Origin: JAHDHW01 sp965277415
GTDB lineage: Bacteria; Bacteroidota; Bacteroidia; Chitinophagales; Saprospiraceae
Length of the DNA stretch: 64,000 nucleotides
Direction of reading: 5' to 3'
Assembly: GCA_965277415.1 (NCBI GenBank)
Contig: CBDICS010000086.1
Coordinates: 62,001 to 126,000 of the forward strand
Under the pieces are notes generated by a model that was not told where the DNA came from, made no database searches, and saw only the letters and a list, made by a program, of their open reading frames with translations. Positions 47,101-57,800 of the stretch are shown here, in pieces (positions within the stretch are counted from its first letter, which is position 1; each line of letters opens with the position of its first letter). Position numbers and translations under genes: made by a program.

Positions 47101-50100
47101 TCTAATGTGACATTTAATAATTATTTGGTCGTCAAATTAAATGAAAACGATAATTCTACCGTTGACCGTTCTACTTTTTACAATGATTATCTTAGAGGTA
47201 TTGGGAAGCTATATTTTAGATGTTTAGTGGATATTAAAAGTGGAAAATATGAATTTGTTCCAGGGTATTCCAGCATCGAAAATTATGGTGTTTTCTTTGA
47301 CCCAAATGGAATTCATCAAGGAGATTATGGTTGGATCAAAATCAAAGGAACTAGTTTTGATGAAAATACATCTAATGGTGTTGTTAACCCTATTGCCAAA
47401 GCAGCATGGCAGTTTGCACGATTGTATATGCCGGAATTGGTCTATCCGGGCACTGATGTCGAGAATAGTACAGGCCAAAATTTAGTTCAATCTCTTTTAG
47501 GAATCTTTAAAACAGAAATTCCTCGGATGATAGAGGGCTTTAATAAAAGGATGTTTAAAGACAGATATGCAAGAAGCATAAAACCTGAAAAATCCTGGAT
47601 TCGGTTAAATAATCCTAATTATAATAAAAAAGGTGGAGGTTGTAGGGTTAGCAGTGTAACGATGTCAGATGAATGGTCGACTATTAAAGAAGCCGGAAAT
47701 AATGATCAGACTTCTACTTATGGTCAACAGTATTTTTATAAAAAATTAGTTACAACATTAGATGGTGAACAAAGAGTAATTAGTAGTGGTGTAGCTAGTT
47801 ACGAACCGATGCTTGGTAATGATGAAAACCCTTTTAAACAGCCAATCACTACTAATGAATCTAGATTACTAGCACCGGATAATCAATATTATATTGAAAA
47901 ACCTCTTGGAGAAAGTTTTTATCCTGCCGCTTCCGTCGGTTATTCGCAAGTAATAGTTGCAGATATTCGTCCGGAGGGTACTTCGAGAAGAACCACCACA
48001 GGCTATTCTATTAATGAATTCTATACTGCTAAAGATTTTCCTTTTCATACAAAGGTTAATAATGTCTCCCCATACAAAGATAAGCCTGGAATTATTAATA
48101 AATTATTAAAATTTCGTTCCAAGGATTTTGTTACAGCAAGTAAAGGTTACAGTATAATCTTAAATGATATGCACGGAAAGCCAAAAGCTAGTTGGGCATA
48201 TGGAGGTTATCTCCCTGTAAGTAATGGAGATTTAATCTTAGATGAATCAGTATTGGATAATGAAAATAAAATATCCGGACAGGAATTTTTGTATCGGGTA
48301 GATAACAGCCGTATTTTTGATCGACTGGATAATGATGTTGACGTAATCAATCCAGATGGATCGATTAGTACCAGTACCATAGGAGTTGAAACTGAAATGG
48401 CTTTGGACTTTCGTCAGCATTATACAAAATCTACAAGAATAGAAGTTCAGGGACAAGTAGATACTTGGATTATAACTATTCCATTTCCTCCTTTTACTAT
48501 TCCAATACCAGTTCCATCTGTTTGGGGTAATTATAGCGATGAAGCTACTCGATTTAGATCATCAGTGGCTACAAAGGTCGTGAATCAACATGGTTTGATG
48601 GATAAAGTTCGGGTTTTTGATCAGGGAGCTATACTTGAAACCCAAAATTTACTCTATGATTCTCAAACTGGAGAGGTATTACTCACTTCTGTAAACAATG
48701 AATTCAAAGATAAAGTAACAGATGTTGACCCTATTGTTTCAGAAGAACATATGCTATACAATATGAAATACCCTGCGCATTGGTCTTATACCGGAATGCA
48801 GTCCGCTTTCCAAAATATTGGTGTAGAGATGGATGTTACAGTAGATAGTAATGGAGAAATTTTAGTTCCCAACGCAGATCAAATTTATCATGTAGGAGAT
48901 GAGTTAAATGCAAAAGGTATCTTCTTCCTAGCGAACTCTACAGTTGAAAATATAGCTTATACTAAATTATGGGTCTCGGAAGTTAATCCTGGAAATATAA
49001 AAGTCATTGATAGAAACGGAAATGTATTTAACAGTAATTTCTTATATCATGGCGCTTTTGAAACGAATGATGAATGGCATATAAAAATTACCCGGTCAGG
49101 ACATCGAAACCAGCAATCTGTAGCAATTGCCAGTATGACGGCATTGAAAAACCCTGCAGAAAAGATAATGGTAGAAGATCTCTCTGGCACAGATACACCA
49201 ACAGCACAGGCAACTGCGCTAGAAGTACTGGACTTCGGTGCTCAAGAATTTAGCGACCAATGGGAAGCTTTCTGTGGAAATGAAGGTATACAAAGTGAAA
49301 CAGTGGATATTGATCTGGAGATTTGTGCTGAATGTACGGATGTAATTTATTTGATCGAAAATTCAGCAGATACTGATGATGATGAATTTGATGCGATGAA
49401 ATCTATTACAGTAGCTTCGATTTCTGAATTGAATGCAATCCCTAATGGAAATTTTAGATATGCCGTTGCAGAATATTGGGATGAATTGGAAGATGAAACG
49501 AATATTTCTTTTACGAATGATCCATTTGTCGCTTCTGATTTTGTAAGAGATAATAATGGAGGTGGAACAGATGTAAACGATGTTTTAGGAGATGTAGGTG
49601 CTTACTTGAGTTCAAGTCCTGGCCCCACAAGGTCAGAATGTGGATTGACTGTGGTACTATTGACTCAAGCTGATGAAAACGAATTTAATTTACCTTCGTC
49701 CAATGATAATGCTACCATTCTTAAATCGACGGGTACTAATCTTTTGGTCTTTCGATATCGAGGGGGAAACAACGTTTCAGCAGATCCATTAGCGGCTTCT
49801 ATTGCAAGTCCGGGAGGTGGTAATTATAATGGACCAGTCAATAACAATAATTATGATTCAGGTCAATCACCTCGGCGTTTTTACCCGCTTGATCTCAATT
49901 CACAATTACCTAATGGTGTGGCTACTGCCATTCATTGCAATAAGTCTTCACTTCAAGAGGAAGTTTACGCTTCAGTTTTATGCAATGTTACTGACGGTGA
50001 TGTTATTAATCCATTTGTAAATGGTATCAGAGGTAATTGGAGACCTAGCAAAAGTTACACCTATAAGCATGTCCCTAGAATCCAATCTCCTGTCAATGGT

Positions 50101-51081
50101 TCGAATGAAGTAGATATTGCTAATAAAGGCTATTACAGTGAATTTGACCAGTTTTGGAACAAACCAGTATCTGGAGGATTATGGACTATTGATGCGACTG
50201 ATTACATCAATGCAGTAGAGGTGACAAAGTATAATCCTTATGGTGAAGGAGTCGAAAGTAAAGATGCGATTGGGATTTATTCTTCGGCACTCTTGGGATA
50301 TGATAAAAAACTAGCTATTGCAGTGGGATCTAATACTAAGTATGAAGAAATGGCATTTGATGGCTTTGAAGAGTATACTTTTTATATTGATAATAATATC
50401 TGCCATCCTAACTACCACTTAAATTTGGATGCGGTTAATAATGTATCTGATGAGCAGGCTCATACTGGATATTATAGTTATAAAGTTGGTTCTAATACAA
50501 AAGTTACAAACGTTCTTTCCTTTAGAGATTGTCCGGTACCAGGAGCAGGCCCATCTCCCACACCCACACCTTATTTAATCAGCGAATGTGAGGATTGTCT
50601 ACCTGGATTTAACCCAGTATACCGAACAGAAGTGGGTGCCGAAAATCGTTATGTTTTTGATGCTTGGATTAAGAAAGACGATGGAGTAAGAACGATTAAT
50701 GTTGCAGTAAAATCAACTAATGGAAATATCGTTAATCATGTCTTTATGCCTACAGGCCCAGTGATTGATGGCTGGCAAAGGGTTTATGAGTTTTTTGAAT
50801 TAGAGCCTAATACAATTCAATTCATTATCACATTTGATAATAATAGTGCTGCACCAATGTATGTTGATGACATTCGATTCTATCCTTATAATGCCAATAT
50901 GAATTCTTTTGTCTATCACCCTTCTTCACTGAAATTAATGGCGCAGCTAGATGAAAATAACCATGCTACAATTTATGAATACGACGAAGAATGGAATCTC
51001 ATCAGGGTGAAAAAAGAAACAGAGCGAGGAGTCATGACTTTACAAGAAAATCGATCTAACGTCAGATTAATAAGAGAATAA
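44155..51081 (+). CDS. giant SpvB/TcB-like shell protein (RHS-associated)
   Basis: A 2308-aa exported protein (signal ending near APSVTYA). The N-terminus carries the block DLFSGDFNYNIPLLEVGGYP, then QEASWVGLGWSLNPGAI, which is the Bacteroidota version of the SpvB/TcB N-terminal region. The middle is a long beta-rich chain; near the C-terminus is a carbohydrate-binding-like domain (about 2080-2260, GYYSYKVGSNTKV, APMYVDDIRFYPYN), then LDENNHATIYEYDEEWNLIR, typical of the ends of these proteins. It has no toxin tip of its own. It stands directly before a LolA-like gene and the 2760-aa RHS protein, so I read it as one half of a two-chain RHS shell, as TcB is to TcC. The ATG is 14 bp after the preceding gene. 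Confidence 0.85.
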   Translation: MKTYKLYKKISLSLILVLLFQIVAPSVTYALTSGPSQPEVQSFEPVGTSQMVDLFSGDFNYNIPLLEVGGYPINIAYHAGIGMEQEASWVGLGWSLNPGAINRSMRGIPDDYAGEVIQKKVNQKKNVTVSLLVKPEVELFGLSKKKKKKPIGSLNFSAGVRYNNYKGVSIIGSANIGLDIIKMGSFGLNLNMGVDLENGISITPSLSSTFKISEEKNIIGKLNIGAPYNSRQGLSELTFSKEYSRSVFEETKKGLYSSKTGVTINSTLANFNTPSYITNADFNSEAFSFSLNLGIGGEIPFTNIEGSVLGSYSQHKINGTRNLKAYGYLNHHLANPELDLLDFNREQDGPYFPSSNVLPLTNLTNDVYAVTGQGMGGVFRGFRNQISYVTDPSTFTSNDDASFGLDVGTPAATIPFKGGGNVAVHQLTSTSGLWFKDNNALTNYNTNKLPVSSLNKMKFEPTYLKQLGELSADNGRFDNLGRLEALAFENTKHELAGDLLKLDNSNVAAVEEERAIRNQLTYPKTFEEAINEDYSREVRSYTPGLHIDTNGDLEYTSKGLNEYKDELGVMPTQIAEFNVLRADGMRYVYGQPAYNLSQEEVIFNAPEHPSNAQVVYNNGDLESGNNNGIDDFVSKEILPAYSYAHLLTKVLSSDYSDLTGDGPTDDDYGSWVKFNYTAQAGPMSDPINPENYNWRFPYFENESSDGIANFNEGLKSRSLDDKANYTYGEKELWFMHSIESKTHIAIFHTSSRADANGVNNALGNTSNVSPKNQKLEQIKYYAKNDLAEFGEVAIPLKTVHFGYENESGNAYTLCQDVPNNFNNTTGNDGKLTLKTLHFTYGNSQKGEFSKYQFNYNESYVDNDNETQDYNYNRRGQDRWGCYKEELTDNYNPLQIANNDPLSNSDFPYAEQNETLANEYAKAWNLSEIILPSGGKININYESDDYAYIQDKRAGQMFTLAGLAGDVPTSFNDLDDNDLLGSTSNVTFNNYLVVKLNENDNSTVDRSTFYNDYLRGIGKLYFRCLVDIKSGKYEFVPGYSSIENYGVFFDPNGIHQGDYGWIKIKGTSFDENTSNGVVNPIAKAAWQFARLYMPELVYPGTDVENSTGQNLVQSLLGIFKTEIPRMIEGFNKRMFKDRYARSIKPEKSWIRLNNPNYNKKGGGCRVSSVTMSDEWSTIKEAGNNDQTSTYGQQYFYKKLVTTLDGEQRVISSGVASYEPMLGNDENPFKQPITTNESRLLAPDNQYYIEKPLGESFYPAASVGYSQVIVADIRPEGTSRRTTTGYSINEFYTAKDFPFHTKVNNVSPYKDKPGIINKLLKFRSKDFVTASKGYSIILNDMHGKPKASWAYGGYLPVSNGDLILDESVLDNENKISGQEFLYRVDNSRIFDRLDNDVDVINPDGSISTSTIGVETEMALDFRQHYTKSTRIEVQGQVDTWIITIPFPPFTIPIPVPSVWGNYSDEATRFRSSVATKVVNQHGLMDKVRVFDQGAILETQNLLYDSQTGEVLLTSVNNEFKDKVTDVDPIVSEEHMLYNMKYPAHWSYTGMQSAFQNIGVEMDVTVDSNGEILVPNADQIYHVGDELNAKGIFFLANSTVENIAYTKLWVSEVNPGNIKVIDRNGNVFNSNFLYHGAFETNDEWHIKITRSGHRNQQSVAIASMTALKNPAEKIMVEDLSGTDTPTAQATALEVLDFGAQEFSDQWEAFCGNEGIQSETVDIDLEICAECTDVIYLIENSADTDDDEFDAMKSITVASISELNAIPNGNFRYAVAEYWDELEDETNISFTNDPFVASDFVRDNNGGGTDVNDVLGDVGAYLSSSPGPTRSECGLTVVLLTQADENEFNLPSSNDNATILKSTGTNLLVFRYRGGNNVSADPLAASIASPGGGNYNGPVNNNNYDSGQSPRRFYPLDLNSQLPNGVATAIHCNKSSLQEEVYASVLCNVTDGDVINPFVNGIRGNWRPSKSYTYKHVPRIQSPVNGSNEVDIANKGYYSEFDQFWNKPVSGGLWTIDATDYINAVEVTKYNPYGEGVESKDAIGIYSSALLGYDKKLAIAVGSNTKYEEMAFDGFEEYTFYIDNNICHPNYHLNLDAVNNVSDEQAHTGYYSYKVGSNTKVTNVLSFRDCPVPGAGPSPTPTPYLISECEDCLPGFNPVYRTEVGAENRYVFDAWIKKDDGVRTINVAVKSTNGNIVNHVFMPTGPVIDGWQRVYEFFELEPNTIQFIITFDNNSAAPMYVDDIRFYPYNANMNSFVYHPSSLKLMAQLDENNHATIYEYDEEWNLIRVKKETERGVMTLQENRSNVRLIRE

Positions 51082-51780
51082 ATGAAACAAAAATATTTTT
51101 TCTACCAGGTTTTTTTTGGCCTTATATTTTGCTTCCCTATTATCGGGTTTGGCCAATCATTTACAGAGCAGATTTCGAATTGCTATAAATTTTTGGTTGA
51201 GAACCAAGACTTAACGGTAATCATAGAAACTACTGCGAGGGATGCCAATGCATATGATCGAATTGTCGATCAGGAAAACTTTCTATATGTCAATGATGCT
51301 TCTGGTTATTATATGAACATGATGGGAATGGAAGTCATCCAAACTAAAAAAATGGCTATCAAAATTGATCATGAACTTATGGAGATTTCTATCCTCCCAG
51401 TAAACCCCAATGCAGGTGATCTAAATACGACGCTTCCTACCTGGCTATTGGGTTTAGACGAACTAGGTAAAAAATTTACTATTGATTTAAAGGAAGAAAA
51501 GGAAGGAGAAAAATACCTGATCAAAAAAGAAGATTTAAAGCTCATGGAGATTCTTATTCAAAAGAATAAAGTCAAAAAGGTAATTCAATATCCTCAAGAG
51601 GAAGTTGAATATGAAGGCGAACAGATCACTGCTATTTTAGAAATGGAATATACTTATCAAAAGGCTCAGTCACATTTGAAAATAAATGAGGTTCTTGATA
51701 CGAGTACTGCTGATTTAAAACTTCGAAAAAAGTATAAAAAATATCAATTGTTTGACTATCGAAAAAAGAAGGAGGAGTAA
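51082..51780 (+). CDS. LolA-like periplasmic protein between the two giant genes
   Basis: A 232-aa exported protein (signal ending at IIGFGQ). The mature part has the pattern of a LolA/LolB-type half-barrel: an initial helix, strands such as FLYVNDASGYYMNMMGM, KKMAIKIDHELMEI, and a long strand-turn-strand with many Lys/Glu. Sequence evidence is only suggestive. Its ATG follows immediately after the stop of the 2308-aa gene, so coupling is tight. It may chaperone a hydrophobic segment of one of the giant proteins or carry a lipoprotein. Confidence 0.65.
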   Translation: MKQKYFFYQVFFGLIFCFPIIGFGQSFTEQISNCYKFLVENQDLTVIIETTARDANAYDRIVDQENFLYVNDASGYYMNMMGMEVIQTKKMAIKIDHELMEISILPVNPNAGDLNTTLPTWLLGLDELGKKFTIDLKEEKEGEKYLIKKEDLKLMEILIQKNKVKKVIQYPQEEVEYEGEQITAILEMEYTYQKAQSHLKINEVLDTSTADLKLRKKYKKYQLFDYRKKKEE

Positions 51781-51865
51781 ACCTAGCTCCTCCCTCCTAT
51801 TAACAGGTTTATTTATTTTTTGATAAAACACGAGATACAAAGCGTATCAATCAAAATATTAAAGC

Positions 51866-54800
51866 ATGAAAAGTTTAATTCTATATTCTTATAAAACCCT
51901 GGCTGCATTAAGTTTATTTCTATTGTTTTGTATTCAGACTATCCAAGCACAGGAATACAATATACCTCCGCTAAACGGAACAGCAATTACTAATGGAGCA
52001 ACAATGAATCTGATTGATCCTCTTTGTGATGATCCTGACTGTGATATGTTAATGACGACTTGTGCTTATCAATCGTATATAGAATTAGGCGTAGGCCCTT
52101 TAGAAGATCCGTCAATAATTTATGCTAGCGGGACTTATAATTTAGAAGTTTCCATTGTAGTAGATTATATTGATAATGATATTAATGAGCCTCCTGTTAT
52201 TGGCGAATCTCATACCTTAAGCGTTCAATTCAATAAAGAAGGGGGTGTTTTTAAAAATAAAGATCGTGTAATATTGGAGGGGGGCTATGATATCTTGATT
52301 ACAATCATGTCTGTGACTTATACCGATCCAGCTGGCAATACGTCTACTATAAATATACCGAATGCTGCTTATCTACAACCGGGTATCATTACTGGACGTT
52401 TTGATCCGATTGACCCAACAGTAAATAATTCTACTATAAATTATCCGACTGCTAATTTTGAAAATTTCATCGATTTGGATTGGACAGCGATCCCAGGTGC
52501 CGACTTTTATGATCTGGAATGGACATGGGTAGATTCTGAACTGAATAATCAAGATATTGATGAGGTTAATTTTAAATTCAATTCAAGTCGAATTAACACT
52601 GAAAATACGGCATATCGTATTTCAAATATTTATCAAACTGGAAAACTAATCGCTAGGGTACGTGGTATAGGACGACTTGATGATTGTGAAACTTTTATTC
52701 CCACAATCTGGAATCTTCCGGATCTTGTCGAAGATTATCTTGACTTACCTGTAGGTGAAATACTTAGCCTTGATGGCCATAGAGAAGGGTTCAATTGGCA
52801 ACACAGTAGAACCTACGCAGAAGAAGGAAAACATAAAGATGTTATCTCTTACTTTGATGGATCTTTGCGTTCCCGGCAGACCGTTTCTCGCATTGAATCT
52901 GATGGACATGCTGTTGTCGCTGAAAGTTATTACGATCATGTAGGAAGACCAGTAGTACAAGCTATTCCAGCGCCCTTTATTCTGGGATCTAATTATGCGC
53001 AAAATATCGATTATTATGATAATTTTAATACAAGTAATGGTGTGCCTTATAACCGGGAACATTTTGAAAAAGAAGATCCTTCTTGTTTAAGTATTTCAGA
53101 TGCGATGGATGACTCTGGATCCGGGCAGTATTATTCTCCTTCAAATACAATTACGGATGATCATCAAGCTTATTTACCTGATGCTAAAGGTTATCCATTT
53201 TCTCAGACGATCCTTACACAAGACCAAACTGGACGTGTACGGTTTCAAGGTGGTGTAGGGGATGTTCATACATTGGGGGCAGGAAAAGAAACTCAATATT
53301 ATTATGGAATACCAGAGCAACAAGAGCTTGATCGCTTATTTGGAAACGATGTAGGCTATAAGGCTTATTATGAAAAAAACCTAGTCGTCGATGCCAATGG
53401 TCAGGTCTCTGTAAGTTATCTGGATAATAAAAACAGGGTCATTGCTACAGCTTTGGCTGGAACCAGTCCGCTCCAGTTGGATGCGCTGGCTTCTCAATCT
53501 GATCCACTTAATACTTTTAATATACTTAGTAATTTATCCGACCTCAATACTCCAGAAAATGAAGGAACAATTGGAACAACACTGACTATTAATAAACAAG
53601 TACTCGTAAGTGAGAACAATACATCTTATACTTTTGATTATACACTTACACCTCAAGATTATAATGACGAAGAATGTGCCCCAAGTGCTTGCTTTGATTG
53701 TGCCTACGAGTTAAAACTGGTCGTATATGATGAGTGTGGCGATATCGTTATGGGAAGTGAAACACCAATTTCTATCCCGATTGATATGACTAATATTGAT
53801 GATGATTGTGAAGACAATGGAATCTATACTTTATCATTGAATGATAATTTAGACATTGGTAGTTATGGTCTGAATAAAAAGTTAAGCCTTGATCCGACTA
53901 TAATGAATACTTATGAGGAGCTCTATATTGAAGCTTATGAATGTGCGGAAAGCATTGTAGAAATTTTTAATCAGCTCATTATGGATGCAGATTTGGAGGG
54001 ATGTGTAGATGCTGCTTGCCTTGGACTCTGTACTGTAGAGATCGACATTCAGGAATATACTAATGATCTGGATGCGTATAAAGAAGCTTTGATCAATTGT
54101 ATAAAAGACAAAATCGAAGCAGGAGATTGTACTCAAAATCAAATTGGAGATATTAGTCAATGTGAAATTTTTCATCAGACTTTACTTGATGATATGTCTC
54201 CCTTTGGCCAATATGGAACAGTGACCAATGCGAATAATGAGATTCAAAGATCTGGTTTACCTTGTACTTCGTTTTATGCGGAGTCCAATATTTTTGGTCT
54301 GAGTTATGATGATATTTCTTATGGGACTATAATGGTGGAAATTAATGGAGTAGATTTATCTCCAGCGGCCTTGAATCTTTCTCAGTTTGTTGCTAATTAT
54401 GAAGAATCATGGGGCGAGTTTTTTCTGGATCAACACCCTGAATATGTTTATCTTGATTGGTGTGAGGTAGTCAATGCGACAAGCGAAACCTTTGATGGAA
54501 ATTTATTGGACTATGATGCTGAAGAGGCAGAGAGTGCAGGATACCTTAATCCTTTAGGACATAATGCTAATACAATTGGATATACTATTGGGGGGGCTAC
54601 CGGAACCATTGTGGCTGGAGCTCATGTAAGTGGAATGAACCAAACTGCCATAGATGCAATGAAGGATGAAATGATAAATTTCGCCTTATATAATGAAGGT
54701 GTAAATCCTGACCTATATTATTCCATTTGGGATATAGCTTATATTGGCGCTCTATCCAACATTTTAGATGTAAGTCAAATTATTGATGAAAATACTCCAG

Positions 54801-57800
54801 CGCCTGGTATGTGGGATGATTTATATGGAGCAGAACTTTGTCGATCCAATCGATTTTGGGAAGTTTTTCGAGGTTTATATGCTTCTCTGAAAATGAAACA
54901 TGGCATTGATTTTATTCCAACAAATACAAATCCTTGTGCTGCTTGTATGGGAGAGTCAGTAGATTGCTGTGGGTGTGGCAATTGGGAAGATATCCAGCAA
55001 AGACATTTTGGATATGATGATCTGATTGGACAAGGAGGTACTGATTTAAATGGCGGTTTGGACATAGAGGAGATTTTAATGGGAGGAGTTACTTTAGGTG
55101 AAATTGAATTAGAACAGGGGCCAATTCTTGACGAACACTGCAATACGATTTGTGCTTCTTACCGATCAGCATGGCAAGAACAATTAATTGAATGTTTTGG
55201 AGGTGATGAAAATTCACCAGAATTGCAGACACTCCTCGATGAGATGGAACTGGTCTGCCAATCCGGTTGTGATGCAACACATCCTTTAGGAGCTTCTTCT
55301 AATGCTGATGGGAGTCTAAGTTTTCAATTAGCTATACAAAATGCCTTAGGAACCACTCCTATGTCAGCAACCTGTAATGATCTTCTCATTACGCACCCCG
55401 CGCCTTATGATACAGATGTTTTTGGTGGAACACAAGCCTTTATTGATGATTGTGTATGTGATCGTTATGATCACGAGTTTGAGCAATATTCTATCGGTCA
55501 ATCCAATCCTGATTTTGAGGGGTTCGTAACTTATTTGGAAAGTACATACAATACTTATTATGACCCTGATGCACTCCTTGATTTGGATTGTGCCTGCCGC
55601 AATATTGAGTCAATTTATTTATTAGATAACCCAACAGGGACTTTTGAGATTCCGGAACCCTTTGCTTGTCAGGCTTGTATTGATTGCGATCAGGCATCCG
55701 ATCTTTATGATGAGTTTATTAATAACAGCGGCTACAATTTTTTTGATCCTATAACCTCAGAAACTTTAGGGAATCCTGAATTTAGAAGCGTAATGACCAA
55801 TTGGTTCAATCAAGAACTCAATTTCAATCTGTCATTTGATGAGTATATTGATTTTTTCGCTTACTGTACTATTGACTTGAATGGAGGAGGGAACTTTCAA
55901 GGAGAAAACACTAATTTGATGACCCTGCCAGGGGACAATCTTGTCTTGATGAATAATCGCCTTCTTCGACGAGATGATCCGGAATATATCGGAATGATTG
56001 GTCGGATGGTTAATGATGATCTGACATTCGAACTTAAAGCTAATCAGACCACTACCCAAGCCGGAGGAACGGTTACCTATGAGGTGACGATTACCAATAA
56101 TGGAACGACTGCCATCACTTTTGATTATTATGATCAATTACCTGGAGGCTGGTCTTTTATTGCTTATCCAACGAATCTTAACGGAGGAACACTCAATACG
56201 ACCAATGCAGATATTATGTCTGTCTCTTCGGTCACCCTCAATGCAGAAGAGACCTTGATATGGGACGTCACTACACTTGTTACAGAACAGGCCTATATTG
56301 CTCGTAATTACTATCATCAGGCGATCATTACAGAGGCCAATGATACTACCTATTCTGATAACCCCGCGACTTTAGAAAATACAGACCCTACTGGTGTTTA
56401 TCTAGATATTGATAATCCCTGTCTTGGCCCTGTAGAAGAAGCAGAGGACCTAGTTGCCTTCCTTAATGAAATCATTGCTGAAGTTGGTACAACACCTAAT
56501 TATCCGCTTATTATTCCAGTAGAATCCCTTAGTTCTTTTGGTGCTAATTCCAGTCTCAACCTCTGGCCACACCTTGATATTGATAACCTTGATATTCATA
56601 TTTATGATCCGGTAATTACGAATAATGAGATCACCTTGATGTTTGTCAATGACTGTGGTATAACAGATATACTTTGTGCCCTGACCTTGGAAGGAATCAC
56701 AGCATTATCAGATATTGCAATGATCAATGATGCTTCCTCGCTAGGAACGAATACCAATAATGGCAATTACTTAATCCAGCTTAATTTGACTACCTCGACT
56801 GGTGTGGAAACGTCTATCACTGCAAGCAGCAGTTGTTACAGCCTTATTCCATGTGATCAGCGACTACTCTGTAATCGTTCTATAACTTTAGAAGTTGAAA
56901 TAGCAGATAACTGCCTGGATTATATTTTTGACCTGCTGGCTTTACAAGCGACTACGGAACATGAAGCATTAATCAATGAGGCCCGCGAACGTTTTCGACT
57001 TGGCTATTCTTTACAGTGTATGAGTGATAAAGATGAACTTATCCAAAGCTCTACGAGTACCGAATACCATCATACCCTTTACTACTATGATCAGTCGGGT
57101 AGTCTTGTCCGAACCATACCTCCTAAAGGGGTAAAGGTATTGGAAGGTAGTAATCTGGATCAGGTAGATGTGTATCGCCAGGATGGTACTGGAAATTCCG
57201 TATTTCCACCACATGAACTACCGACTTATTATCAATACAATAGCTATGGTCAAATTATAATTCAGGATAGTCCAGATGCAACAGAAGCTAAAATGTATTA
57301 TGACCGATTAGGTAGATCAATTGTTTCTCAGAATGGCCGGCAAAGAAACCTTATTACTTATCCTAATCCGAGGCATTCATATACCATCTATGATGAACAA
57401 AGTCGTATAATAGAGCTTGGAGAAATTATACATCCTCCTGGTAATCCAATGACTGATGAGATTGCTGCTGATCCCATACTATTCAGTACTTGGCTATCTT
57501 TAGGGATAGAGCGGGTACAGGTCGTCAAGTCCATATATGATGAAAACCTAGAAAATGTCACGGAGTCTGTAGACATAGATGCGTTTTTCGATGCACCTCG
57601 CCGCTATCTCCGAAAGCGAATCAGTAGTACCCTGTTTTTTGAGTCCATTCCAACCAATGGTCCTACACTGGCCTATGATCACGCTTCTCATTATGATTAT
57701 GATGTACATGGGAATGTCAAGACGCTGATACAAGAGTTTGCTTCTCTTCGGAATATTAATCAGGATATTAAACGTATCGACTATGATTATGATCTGGTGA

